NCBI RefSeq assembly: GCF_020531985.1
Contig: NZ_JAJAVQ010000004.1
Coordinates: forward strand, 496,001 to 560,000
Direction: 5' to 3'
From: Rheinheimera aquimaris
Lineage (GTDB): Bacteria; Pseudomonadota; Gammaproteobacteria; Enterobacterales; Alteromonadaceae
Length of the DNA stretch: 64,000 bases
The first letter of the stretch is position 1, and each line of letters opens with the position of its first letter. The notes below the pieces were generated by a model. It saw only the letters and a list, made by a program, of their open reading frames with translations. It was not told where the DNA came from and searched no databases. Shown here one piece after another: positions 20,037-28,168 of the stretch. The position numbers and the translations under genes are program-made.

Positions 20037-20369
20037 GTTCAATGTGTATTTTTATACAGTTGTTCGATTGTATACAGAAATTACCAAGCTGGCAAAGCAT
20101 CACTGTACAGCCCTTTGTAAGGTCATTATCGAATTACCAATCCGCTGGTTAATAAAATCGCTTTCTGTTTATAAATGTTTACAGAAATTATATTGACGAA
20201 AAAGGTTTCGCCATTTTCCAGAGGCTGTCGTGAGTCAGTTGAAGACGTTAAATACGCAATTCTCTCAACCTGTGTTAGCTAAGTACTGAGTCTTGGTTAG
20301 CGAAATGTAAGTCAAGCCCCTTCGGCCTGAAATATCTGACAGAAAATCGTAATTGATTTCTTAATCTTA

Positions 20370-20399
20370 TTGACCCTACTAAAAAACTGGGCCTATTAT
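20370..20399 (+). promoter_or_regulatory. Promoter of the first TonB receptor
   Basis: TTGACC and TATTAT are separated by 18 bases, predicting a start near 20406 and a 5' leader of about 100 bases. The same two boxes, spacing and an A6 tract in the spacer recur before the second receptor. Confidence 0.75.
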
Positions 20400-20474
20400 G
20401 GTGTTCGCTGAACGACCCTTTTTGAGTGTTGAGTGGGTTGTTTTTCGCGATTAGCGGTTTTCAATTAAAACAGA

Positions 20475-20493
20475 ATCACTGGTAAATAGTGAT
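20475..20493 (+). promoter_or_regulatory. Leader stem-loop before the first TonB receptor
   Basis: ATCACT and AGTGAT form a perfect 6-bp stem around a 7-base loop, immediately followed by CCAGGGAGA, the ribosome site. The same stem and flanks occur before the second receptor with a different loop. It could be an RNA control element or an operator. Confidence 0.6.
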
Positions 20494-20506
20494 CCAGGGA
20501 GAGAAC

Positions 20507-23491
20507 ATGTATACAAATAATAAAATCGCCAAGGCTGTGCGCTTAGCGATCGCTTTTGGTGCTGCATCTACACTTACCATGCATTCTGTGGCAGTTAGTG
20601 CACAGGAAGAAGCTGCAGCAGAACAGCAAGTTGAGAAAATCCAGATCACCGGTAGCCGGATCAGAAGTGCTAACGCTGTGTCAACGAGCCCCATCGCAAC
20701 TGTCGGCGAGCTTGAAATTGAACAACAACAACAGCCTGAAATTGAACGTATTTTCCGTAACATGCCTGCGTCGTTACCAGGCGACAACAGCAACGTAAAC
20801 AACGGTACCGGCGGTGCAGCAACGGTAAACTTACGTGGTTTAGGTTCTAACCGTAACTTAGTGCTGATGAACGGCAAACGGATGGTGCCTTACAACACTG
20901 CAGGTAGTGTAGATACCTCGACTATCCCAACTGCAATCATCGACCGTATTGATATCGTAACGGGTGGTGCTTCTGCAGTTTACGGTTCTGACGCAATTTC
21001 TGGTGCTATTAACGTTATTCTGAAAAAGAATTTTGAAGGCGTTGAACTGGATGTGTCTCACTCACGCACGGCAGAAGCTGATGCACAGACAAAAAATATT
21101 GCCCTGACGCTTGGCGGCAACTTTGATGATGATCGTGGTAACGCGGTATTATCATTCAGCTGGTTAGATCGTGACCCGCTGTTATTAGGCCAGCGCAGCC
21201 TGGGTAACTACGGTATCGCAACTGCAAGCGGTGCTAACTACCAGAACTTCGTAGACGGCATTGCTCCGGTTCCACCAGCGGATCCACTGTGTGGCGGCAG
21301 CACACCAAACGTTGTTGCGCCAGGCGGCGGTAGCGGCACTACTATCCCAACCCGCGTTGGTGTAGTTGGCGTGCCTGCAGTTGCCGGCCAGTTCCGTGAT
21401 GACGGTACTTTAGGTATTGGCCCTGCATGTAGTGCCTTTAACTTCAACCCATTCAACTACTATCAGACGCCTGCTAAGCGTTACAGCGCAACAGCAATGG
21501 CGCACTATGATCTGAATGATGAACATTCAATCTACGGTACCTTTAACTTTACCAATACCTCTGTTCGCCAGCAGGTTGCACCATCAGGTATTTTCGGTTC
21601 CACGTTCTGGATCCCGATGGCTAACCCGTTCCTGTCTGCGCAGGCGCGTAACGCTATTTTAACCGGCTCTAACGCAAATATTGGTGCGCTGAATGGTCCA
21701 GGCCTGGAAACATGGCGTGATGTTAACGGCAACGGTGTCGTAGATGAAGCTGACTCATTATTAATGAGCGTTAACCGTCGTACGCCTGAACTGGGTGCGC
21801 GTTCTACGTCATTTAATACTGACCAATTCCAGATCGTTGCTGGTATCGAAGGTTTTATCAACGACAGCTGGGCATATGATGTATCAATCCAGCATGGCGA
21901 AACAAACCGTGTAAACACTAACGCTGGTTATACTAACGTTGCTAACATCGCTAACGCCTTAAACGCAGTTTCTGAAACAGAATGTTTAACGGGCGGTGCT
22001 GGCTGTGTGCCATTAAACGTGTTTGGTGGTTTTGGTACTATCACGCCTGAAATGGCGGCGTATGCGTCTGCAACTGCTTTCTCTACCACTGAATATCAAC
22101 AGCGCGTGTTCTCAGCGATTATCGATGGTCCATTTGATTCTGTGGTGTCGCCATTTGCTGAATCATCGCTGGCGATGAGCTTTGGTTATGAATACCGTGA
22201 AGAAATCGCATTCTTCAACCCTGACGAATGTCTGAAACTTGCTCCTGCAAGCTGTTTAGGCGGTGCGGGTGGTAACTCTTTACCTGTTGGCGGTTCTTTC
22301 AAAGTAACTGAACTGTTTGGCGAAGGTAAACTGCCTCTGATTGAAAACGTGGCGATGGCTGACATCGTAGAACTGGAATTTGGTTACCGTCATGCTAACT
22401 ACGACACTGTTGGCGAGAATGGTAGCTGGAAGTTGGGTCTGGCATGGCGCCCTGTTGACGAGTTATTGGTTCGTGTAATGAAGCAAAAAGCTACACGTGC
22501 TCCAAACGTTGGTGAGTTGTATGCACCTTTAACTTCTGGTCTGGAAAATGCTAACCAGGACCCATGTTCAGTTGCTAATGCAGCGAATATCGACGCTACT
22601 TTACGTGCCCGTTGTATCGCAACTGGTATGACAGATGCTCAGGTAGGTGCTGTTGATGATATCGTTAGCGGCCAGATCAACGTATTGTCTGGTTCAAACC
22701 CGAATGCATTACCTGATGCAGAAACTGCAGACACTCTGACAGCGGGCTTTGTTTGGACACCAGCGTTTGACACCGTTAAACGTGCACAGTTCTCTGTGGA
22801 CTACTACGATATCGACGTTAGCGGCTATATCGGCGAAAACACTCCACAAGAGATTCTGGATGGCTGTTATGTGTTAGGTAATACTTCACAGTGTGCCCAG
22901 ATTAACCGTATCGGTGGCGGTTTAACTATCTCTGGTTCAGGTATTCAGGCTTACACTACTAACCTGTCATATCTGCGCACCAGCGGTCTGGAATTCGCGT
23001 TTAACTTCGGCTTCGATCTGGATAGCTTCGGTTCAATTGACTTCAGCGGTAACGTTAACAAGTACCTGAAAGTAGAGCAGTTAAGTTCGCCAGTTTCTGA
23101 AGTAATTGACTGTAAAGGTTTCTATGGTACTAACTGTGATCCACAGCATGATTTACGTGCAACTCAGCGTACTACCTGGAACTACGAAGATCTGTCAATT
23201 TCGTTGTTATGGCGTTACTTAGGCTCAATCGAGCGCGAAACTGCGCAGCAAGCAGCGACGTTTGAACCTTTCCGTCAAATCGGTTCTTACAGCTACTTCG
23301 ACCTGTTTGCTAACTATCATATCACTGACGGTATCAGTGTTAGCTTAGGTGTAGACAACCTGCTGGACAGAGATGCTCCGGTAGTGGGTGGCGAAGCAGG
23401 TTCAACTTCAGTTAACAGTGGTAACACCTTCCCAGGTTACTACGACATGCTGGGTCGTACCTACAGAGCAAGCGTCAGCCTGAAATTCTAA
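20507..23491 (+). CDS. TonB-dependent receptor 1
   Basis: This is a 994-residue outer-membrane receptor. The signal peptide runs from MYTNNKIAKAVRLAIAF to about VSAQ (residue 35). A TonB-box-like VEKIQITGSRI and a plug domain follow (NLRGLGSNRNLVLMNGKRM and TGGASAVYGSDAISGAINVILKK, about residues 105-170). A 22-strand barrel ends in the aromatic RASVSLKF signature. Extracellular segments carry several Cys pairs (DPLCGGS, ECLTGGAGC, ECLKLAPASC), suggesting disulfides. Receptors of this large Alteromonadales class often import peptides or glycans; no substrate can be assigned. The ATG at 20507 is chosen for its GGGAGAG ribosome site. It is paralogous to the next gene. Confidence 0.93.
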   Translation: MYTNNKIAKAVRLAIAFGAASTLTMHSVAVSAQEEAAAEQQVEKIQITGSRIRSANAVSTSPIATVGELEIEQQQQPEIERIFRNMPASLPGDNSNVNNGTGGAATVNLRGLGSNRNLVLMNGKRMVPYNTAGSVDTSTIPTAIIDRIDIVTGGASAVYGSDAISGAINVILKKNFEGVELDVSHSRTAEADAQTKNIALTLGGNFDDDRGNAVLSFSWLDRDPLLLGQRSLGNYGIATASGANYQNFVDGIAPVPPADPLCGGSTPNVVAPGGGSGTTIPTRVGVVGVPAVAGQFRDDGTLGIGPACSAFNFNPFNYYQTPAKRYSATAMAHYDLNDEHSIYGTFNFTNTSVRQQVAPSGIFGSTFWIPMANPFLSAQARNAILTGSNANIGALNGPGLETWRDVNGNGVVDEADSLLMSVNRRTPELGARSTSFNTDQFQIVAGIEGFINDSWAYDVSIQHGETNRVNTNAGYTNVANIANALNAVSETECLTGGAGCVPLNVFGGFGTITPEMAAYASATAFSTTEYQQRVFSAIIDGPFDSVVSPFAESSLAMSFGYEYREEIAFFNPDECLKLAPASCLGGAGGNSLPVGGSFKVTELFGEGKLPLIENVAMADIVELEFGYRHANYDTVGENGSWKLGLAWRPVDELLVRVMKQKATRAPNVGELYAPLTSGLENANQDPCSVANAANIDATLRARCIATGMTDAQVGAVDDIVSGQINVLSGSNPNALPDAETADTLTAGFVWTPAFDTVKRAQFSVDYYDIDVSGYIGENTPQEILDGCYVLGNTSQCAQINRIGGGLTISGSGIQAYTTNLSYLRTSGLEFAFNFGFDLDSFGSIDFSGNVNKYLKVEQLSSPVSEVIDCKGFYGTNCDPQHDLRATQRTTWNYEDLSISLLWRYLGSIERETAQQAATFEPFRQIGSYSYFDLFANYHITDGISVSLGVDNLLDRDAPVVGGEAGSTSVNSGNTFPGYYDMLGRTYRASVSLKF

Positions 23492-23510
23492 GCTGATTCG
23501 TTGCTAATAA

Positions 23511-23538
23511 AAGCGGCTGGATATCCAGCCGCTTTTTT
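23511..23538 (+). terminator. Intrinsic terminator after TonB receptor 1
   Basis: A perfect 10-bp stem AAGCGGCTGG / CCAGCCGCTT around ATAT is followed by four more T, 20 bases after the stop. The two receptors are therefore separate transcripts. Confidence 0.93.
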
Positions 23539-23609
23539 GTTTCTGCTTCAGGTTTTTTATATTCATAGCTGATTCACTTTCATGTATTTCGAAAAGTTCC
23601 GTAAATGTG

Positions 23610-23639
23610 TTGACCCAGGCAAAAAATTGCGTTTATTAT
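23610..23639 (+). promoter_or_regulatory. Promoter of the second TonB receptor
   Basis: TTGACC and TATTAT are 18 bases apart, identical in boxes and spacing to the promoter of the first receptor. The predicted start near 23646 leaves a leader of about 105 bases, which also contains a 6-bp hairpin ATCGGA/TCCGAT at 23653-23669. Confidence 0.75.
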
Positions 23640-23720
23640 CGAGGCGCGTTAAATCGGAGGTTATCCGATGTAAACGGAGTGCCAACAGAAACTAAAGGTT
23701 GGTATCTGTCGAAAAATAGA

Positions 23721-23736
23721 ATCACTACACAGTGAT
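23721..23736 (+). promoter_or_regulatory. Leader stem-loop before the second TonB receptor
   Basis: ATCACT-ACAC-AGTGAT is a 6-bp stem with a 4-base loop, directly before CCAGGGAGA and the start codon. The stem is identical to the one before receptor 1 while the loop differs in length and sequence. Confidence 0.6.
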
Positions 23737-23750
23737 CCAGGGAGAAATAC

Positions 23751-26717
23751 ATGTATACGAATAATAAATTAAGCAAAGCTGTGCGCTTAGCTATTGCTTT
23801 TGGTGCTGTATCAGCTACTGCTTTTACTGCATCAGTCAACGCAGCTGAAGAAGAAGAAGTTGCTAAAGTTGAGCGCATCGAAGTTACAGGTTCTCGTTTA
23901 CGTTCTACTGACTTACAAGGCTTTTCACCGGTTCAGGTAATTGATGGCAGCGACATTGATACATCAAGTGTTGCTAACATTCAGGAATTACTGTTAAAGA
24001 ACCCAGCGTTCGGTGCGCCGGCTATCAGCCGTACTAACTCAAACTTCTCTACATCGAGCGCGGGTGCTTCAACTGTAGATTTACGTAACTTAGGCACAGC
24101 CCGTACTTTGGTACTGGTAAATGGCCGCCGTTATGTAACGGGTGTTCCAGGTTCAATGGCAGTTGACTTAAACACCATTCCTGCGCAGTTTATCGAACGT
24201 ATTGAAATTATGACTGGTGGTGCGTCAGCAGTATACGGTTCTGACGCTGTTGCCGGTGTTGTAAACATTATTCTGAAAAAAGAGTTCGAAGGTATTGAAT
24301 TCGACGTTCAGTATGGTGAAAGTTCAGAAGGTGACGCTGAAGAAACACAAATCCAGTTTACTACTGGTGTAACCTCTGCCAATGGTAAAGGAAACGTGAT
24401 GATTCACGGTTCTTATACCGATCAGGGCGCAGTATACTCAAAAGATCGCGCGCGCTCGGCTGTAGATATCGCTTCTACCGGCGCTTATTTTACTGGTTTA
24501 CCAGAAGATATGTTTGACGTAACGTCACCATATTACTCAAGTTATGCGCCGCAGGGCCGTTTCTTTACCGGCGATACTCAGTACACTTACAATTCAGCTG
24601 GCGAGCTGGTTGAGGGCTGGTCGACAAACGGTTCAGATACCCGTGAAGCAAACGGTTTTAACCGTAATGGCGCCCGTACTATTGCAATTCCTACCGAACG
24701 TTACCTGTTTGCTGGCCGTGGTAGCTATGAGTTTGCAGATGGTTGGACTTCTTTCATTGAAGGCACCTATGCTTCAAGCCAGACTACAACGCAGTTAGAG
24801 CCATTCCCATTTGATACCGAATCGCTGTATCCAAACAGCGGTGGTCAGATGCCAATCGAGTTTGAATCTTTTGTTGCTGATCCTCTGAACCCTGGCTCTT
24901 ACGTTCGCAACGTAGTTGTTAACCCATTAGTGCCTCAACCGATCGTTGACGCAGCAACTGACACAGATGGCGATGGTTTACGTGATATCTTCTTCTCACG
25001 CCGTTTAGCTGATGTAGCTAACCGTGGTAACGTCGCAGACCGTGATACTTTCCGCGTTGTTGGCGGTGTTGAAGGCGAGATTACTGATGGCTGGTATGCA
25101 GACGCTTACTTTGGCTACGGCCAGACAAAAGAGTCTCAGGTATCAAGTGGTCAGGTAAACGTATTAAACTTCCGCAGCGCCTTAGAAGTTATTCCTGACG
25201 GTCAGGGCGGTTATATGTGCCGTGACGCGACTGCTCGGGCTCAGGGGTGTGTGCCGGCAAACGTATACGGTGCCAATACACTATCTGATGAAGCAGTAAC
25301 TTATATTGCTGCTCCTGGCTTACTGGCAACTTTCGCTTCTCAAAAATATGCTGGTTTTAACTTGTCTGGCGAAGTGTTTGAACTGCCTGCAGGTATGGTT
25401 GGTGTGGCTTTTGGTGGTGAATACCGCGAAGAGTTTTCTCGCAGCGAGTTTGATCCATTACAACAAGCTGGCTTAAACGCCGGTAACGCTATTCCACGTA
25501 CCGAAGGTGAGTTTGACGTAACCGAATTCTACACAGAGGTTAACGTACCTTTACTGGCAGATATGTTTATGGCTGACCAGTTAAACTTACGCGGTGCAGT
25601 GCGCGCGTCTGACTATTCTACTGTAGGTAGCACCACCAGCTGGAACGTAGCATTAGACTGGGCACCGATTCCTGAACTGCGTTTCCGCGCTATTCGGGCA
25701 CAGTCAGTACGTGCACCTAACGTAGACGAGCTATACTCGCCACCAAGCCAGACTTTCCCAACTGGTTTAACTGATCCGTGTGTTGGTATTACTAATGCCA
25801 GCACTGGTGCGGTAGCAGAAGCTTGTCGTGCCGCTCCAGGTGTACAGGCGAACATCGATGCCAACGGTTCATTTACTCAGAACCAGTCTGATGCGCAGGG
25901 TATCAGTGGTTATAACCGTGGTAACCCGAATCTGGACGTTGAAAAAGGTAAATCCTGGACATTAGGTTTCACCTTCTCACCAGAAGGCTTCCTGAGTGAT
26001 TTCGACTTTAACGTAGATTATTTCGATATTGAAATTGAAGATGCAATCGTAAGTACACCGCGCCAGTTTATTCTGGACCAGTGTTACGGCGGTGGCGATG
26101 CTTCACTGTGTGATTTCATCACCCGTCGTCCAACAGCTCAGGGTGCAAACAGTGCAGGTTCACTGGAGTATATCGACTCAGGTGTAACCAACAGCGGTGG
26201 TTTTGCTACTGAAGGTATCGACTTTGTTATCACTTACGGCAAAAACCTGGAAGACTTCGATCTGGCTGGCCGGTTTAACGCACGGTTATCTTATACCCGT
26301 CTGTTAGATGGTTATTCAATCCCACTGCCAGGCTCTGAGAAAGATGTGTTTGCTGGTGAAGTCGGTGCTGCAGAAGATAAATTCTTCTTAACCATGGGCT
26401 ATGAAATCGGTGATTTCAGTATCTCTTGGAACACAACCTTTATTGGCCATTCGTACCTGGATGATCAGTTCTTATCTGGCTATGATTTAGCACCTGAGTC
26501 TGTAGGTGTTGGTGCTGTGACATACCATGATATCAACCTGTCTTATAAGCCGTCTGATAGCTATGAGCTGTACGTAGGCTTGCAGAACGCGTTTGATAAA
26601 GAACCGGCTCCAATCATTACTGGCTTACCTGGTAACAGTACTGGTACCGAAACTGACGCTAGCGTATATGACCCAATTGGTCGTCGTATGTACGCAGGTG
26701 TTCGTATGAAGTTCTAA
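23751..26717 (+). CDS. TonB-dependent receptor 2
   Basis: This is a 988-residue outer-membrane receptor, paralogous to the preceding one. The signal peptide MYTNNKLSKAVRLAIAFGA to about VNAA is nearly the same as in receptor 1. VERIEVTGSRL is the TonB-box region. The plug has DLRNLGTARTLVLVNGRRY and TGGASAVYGSDAVAGVVNIILKK. The barrel ends RRMYAGVRMKF. Cys pairs in loops (MCRDATARAQGC, DPCVGITN...EAC, QCYGGGDASLC) recur. TDTDGDGLRD is a calcium-loop-like stretch. The substrate is unknown. It is closed by its own terminator before the RiPP operon, so a shared role with that operon is possible only through regulation and is not shown here. Confidence 0.93.
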   Translation: MYTNNKLSKAVRLAIAFGAVSATAFTASVNAAEEEEVAKVERIEVTGSRLRSTDLQGFSPVQVIDGSDIDTSSVANIQELLLKNPAFGAPAISRTNSNFSTSSAGASTVDLRNLGTARTLVLVNGRRYVTGVPGSMAVDLNTIPAQFIERIEIMTGGASAVYGSDAVAGVVNIILKKEFEGIEFDVQYGESSEGDAEETQIQFTTGVTSANGKGNVMIHGSYTDQGAVYSKDRARSAVDIASTGAYFTGLPEDMFDVTSPYYSSYAPQGRFFTGDTQYTYNSAGELVEGWSTNGSDTREANGFNRNGARTIAIPTERYLFAGRGSYEFADGWTSFIEGTYASSQTTTQLEPFPFDTESLYPNSGGQMPIEFESFVADPLNPGSYVRNVVVNPLVPQPIVDAATDTDGDGLRDIFFSRRLADVANRGNVADRDTFRVVGGVEGEITDGWYADAYFGYGQTKESQVSSGQVNVLNFRSALEVIPDGQGGYMCRDATARAQGCVPANVYGANTLSDEAVTYIAAPGLLATFASQKYAGFNLSGEVFELPAGMVGVAFGGEYREEFSRSEFDPLQQAGLNAGNAIPRTEGEFDVTEFYTEVNVPLLADMFMADQLNLRGAVRASDYSTVGSTTSWNVALDWAPIPELRFRAIRAQSVRAPNVDELYSPPSQTFPTGLTDPCVGITNASTGAVAEACRAAPGVQANIDANGSFTQNQSDAQGISGYNRGNPNLDVEKGKSWTLGFTFSPEGFLSDFDFNVDYFDIEIEDAIVSTPRQFILDQCYGGGDASLCDFITRRPTAQGANSAGSLEYIDSGVTNSGGFATEGIDFVITYGKNLEDFDLAGRFNARLSYTRLLDGYSIPLPGSEKDVFAGEVGAAEDKFFLTMGYEIGDFSISWNTTFIGHSYLDDQFLSGYDLAPESVGVGAVTYHDINLSYKPSDSYELYVGLQNAFDKEPAPIITGLPGNSTGTETDASVYDPIGRRMYAGVRMKF

Positions 26718-26731
26718 TCGAACTGATACTT

Positions 26732-26760
26732 AAAAAAAGCGGCGTAAGCCGCTTTTTTTA
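26732..26760 (+). terminator. Intrinsic terminator after TonB receptor 2
   Basis: An A-rich arm and GCGGC pair with GCCGC and a T7 run around a GTAA loop. The symmetrical A and T tracts also suit a bidirectional terminator. Confidence 0.9.
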
Positions 26761-26781
26761 TGCCTGCTGCAGACAACAGTT

Positions 26782-26810
26782 TTGTTCAGCATATTTTACA
26801 GCTATATTTT
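26782..26810 (+). promoter_or_regulatory. Possible promoter of the hvfA precursor gene
   Basis: TTGTTC and TATTTT lie 17 bases apart, 74 bases before the precursor start. The region is AT-rich so the match may be chance. I see no copper-regulator (CueR) or ECF-type site that I would defend. Confidence 0.35.
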
Positions 26811-26884
26811 TATCCGCAAACGAAATGGTTTTACGTTAGTAAAGGTCTACTGTGCGGTAACTAACAAACACAACAGGTGGAAAA

Positions 26885-27256
26885 ATGAAAGCAATAAAAC
26901 ATTCAGGTGTAGCAATGGCAGTTGGCGCTTTGGTATTGGGTTCACTGGCAGCAGTTGCGGGCAGTGCTAATGCTAACCCTTTTACGGCTGTGGATCTGGC
27001 ATCGGGTTACGAAATGGCTGCTGGCGAGGGCAAGTGCGGTGAAGGCAAATGTGGTGAGGATAAAGCTAAAGCCAAAGGAGAAAAAGCCAAAGAAGGTAAG
27101 TGTGGTGAAGGCAAATGCGGCGAAGAGAAGATGAAAGCCAAAGCCGAAAAGATGAAAGAAGGTAAATGTGGCGAAGGCAAATGCGGTGAAAGCAAAGGCA
27201 AAGAGAAATCTAAAGAAGGCAAGTGCGGCGAAGCTAAATGTGGCGGTAACGTTTAA
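26885..27256 (+). CDS. hvfA: HvfA/bufferin-type RiPP metallophore precursor
   Basis: This 123-residue protein has a signal peptide (positive start MKAIKHS, hydrophobic core to residue 28, likely cleavage after ANA30). A short spacer follows, then a Lys/Glu/Gly region with eight Cys at 51, 56, 73, 78, 95, 100, 114 and 119. Seven sit in EGKCG and the last in EAKCG, arranged as four tandem pairs spaced 22, 22 and 19 residues apart. EGKCG repeats are the known substrate of MNIO (DUF692) enzymes in the Hvf and bufferin systems, where Cys becomes an oxazolone-thioamide or thiooxazole group that binds copper. The two modification genes follow. A good AGGTGG ribosome site precedes the ATG. Confidence 0.9.
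   Translation: MKAIKHSGVAMAVGALVLGSLAAVAGSANANPFTAVDLASGYEMAAGEGKCGEGKCGEDKAKAKGEKAKEGKCGEGKCGEEKMKAKAEKMKEGKCGEGKCGESKGKEKSKEGKCGEAKCGGNV
27026..27244 (+). repeat. Tandem EGKCG-pair repeats in hvfA
   Basis: Four imperfect repeat units each encode two [E][G/A]KCG motifs joined by Lys/Glu-rich linkers. The first three start 66 bases (22 codons) apart and the fourth 57 bases later. Such repeats can expand or contract, which would change the number of modified Cys sites. Confidence 0.85.
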
Positions 27257-27273
27257 GCTAGCCGGATAGATAG

Positions 27274-27296
27274 AGCCTGCAGTTTGCAGGCTTTTG
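27274..27296 (+). terminator. Internal terminator between precursor and modification genes
   Basis: GCCTGCA / TGCAGGC pair around GTT and are followed by TTTTG. The hairpin lies between hvfA and hvfB and probably attenuates transcription, so the precursor is made in excess over the enzymes, as is common in RiPP operons. Confidence 0.8.
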
Positions 27297-27312
27297 TTTG
27301 ATGGGGATGTGT

Positions 27313-28164
27313 ATGAGTAAACTGAGCTCACAAGTATTACAGGGGGCGGGGTTGGGGCTGCGCCGTGAAATGCTTGATGACATACTTACAGCTAAGCCTG
27401 CCATAATCGATTTTTTTGAAGTGGCGCCAGAGAACTGGATCCCATTTGGTGGCAGCCTGCAGCGAAAATTCAGCCAGTTAACAGAGCAGTATCGCTTTAT
27501 CTGCCATGGCCTTTCTCTTTCAATTGGCAGCCCTGATCCGCTTGATGTGATATTTATCCGGCAAGTGAAGCAGTTTCTTAAGCAGCACAATATTCGCCTG
27601 TACAGTGAACATTTGAGCTATTGCTCTGGTAAAGGGCATTTATATGATTTGATGCCTATTCCTTTTACGCAGGAAGCTGTTCACTATGTTGCTAAACGCA
27701 TACGTCAGGTTCAGGATATTCTCGAACAGCCATTAATACTGGAAAACGTATCCTATTATGCAGCACCCGGACAGCAAATGTCAGAGCAGGAATTCACGTT
27801 GGCGGTATTACAGGAAGCGGATTGCCAGTTGTTGCTTGATGTGAATAATATTTATGTCAATTCAGTCAACCACGGTTATAGCGCGGAGCAGTTTTTACGG
27901 GCAATGCCGTCGTCACGCATTGCTTATTATCATATAGCCGGCCACTTTAAAGAGGCAGATGATTTGCTGATTGATACACACGGCGCTGCTGTGGCAGACC
28001 CGGTTTGGCAGCTATTGCAAATGGCTTATCAGCAGCATGGTGTTAAGCCGACATTGTTAGAGCGAGACTTTAATATTCCACAGCTGAATGTGTTGTGTGA
28101 AGAACTCAGACAAATTAAAGAGTTGCAGGGCGAAACGTCAGAAAATGTTGTATTGAGGGCCTGA
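27313..28164 (+). CDS. hvfB: MNIO family (DUF692) RiPP-modifying enzyme, HvfB/BufB-like
   Basis: This 283-residue enzyme is a DUF692 multinuclear non-heme iron oxidative enzyme with a TIM-barrel fold, related to MbnB of methanobactin synthesis. Conserved metal or active-site segments are visible in order: FFEVAPENW, CHGLSLSIG, YSEHLSYC, LILENVSYY, LLLDVNNIYVNSVNHG, YYHIAGHF, DTHGAAVADPVW and LLERDFNIP. Together they supply the His, Asp, Glu and Asn ligands. It should oxidise Cys side chains in the upstream EGKCG precursor. I chose the ATG at 27313, with GGGGA 5 bases upstream; other in-frame ATGs at 27301 and 27307 are possible. Four bases separate it from the partner gene. Confidence 0.92.
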   Translation: MSKLSSQVLQGAGLGLRREMLDDILTAKPAIIDFFEVAPENWIPFGGSLQRKFSQLTEQYRFICHGLSLSIGSPDPLDVIFIRQVKQFLKQHNIRLYSEHLSYCSGKGHLYDLMPIPFTQEAVHYVAKRIRQVQDILEQPLILENVSYYAAPGQQMSEQEFTLAVLQEADCQLLLDVNNIYVNSVNHGYSAEQFLRAMPSSRIAYYHIAGHFKEADDLLIDTHGAAVADPVWQLLQMAYQQHGVKPTLLERDFNIPQLNVLCEELRQIKELQGETSENVVLRA

Positions 28165-28168
28165 CCTG

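Larger units (their letters stand above)
20043..20506. other. Intergenic region between dinG and the first TonB receptor
   Basis: This 464-base gap holds the divergent control regions of dinG (left) and the receptor (right). The right half contains a clear sigma-70 promoter and a roughly 100-base leader with a hairpin before the receptor start, both annotated separately. The left half is AT-rich, with two CTGTATA repeats upstream of dinG but no good LexA site. I see no small gene with a convincing ribosome site. Confidence 0.6.

Noticed and set aside
20044-20059. LexA-like site CTG-N10-CAC before dinG
   Set aside because: The right half misses the required CAG. dinG is SOS-controlled in E. 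coli, but this match is too weak to annotate.
27026-27244. CRISPR-like repeat array
   Set aside because: The repeats are coding, imperfect and encode EGKCG pairs; there are no unique spacers of CRISPR type.
26942-27331. Long minus-strand frames opposite the hvfA repeats
   Set aside because: They arise from the GAA/GGC/AAA-rich repeats on the other strand, giving low-complexity Phe/Ala/Leu protein without start signals.
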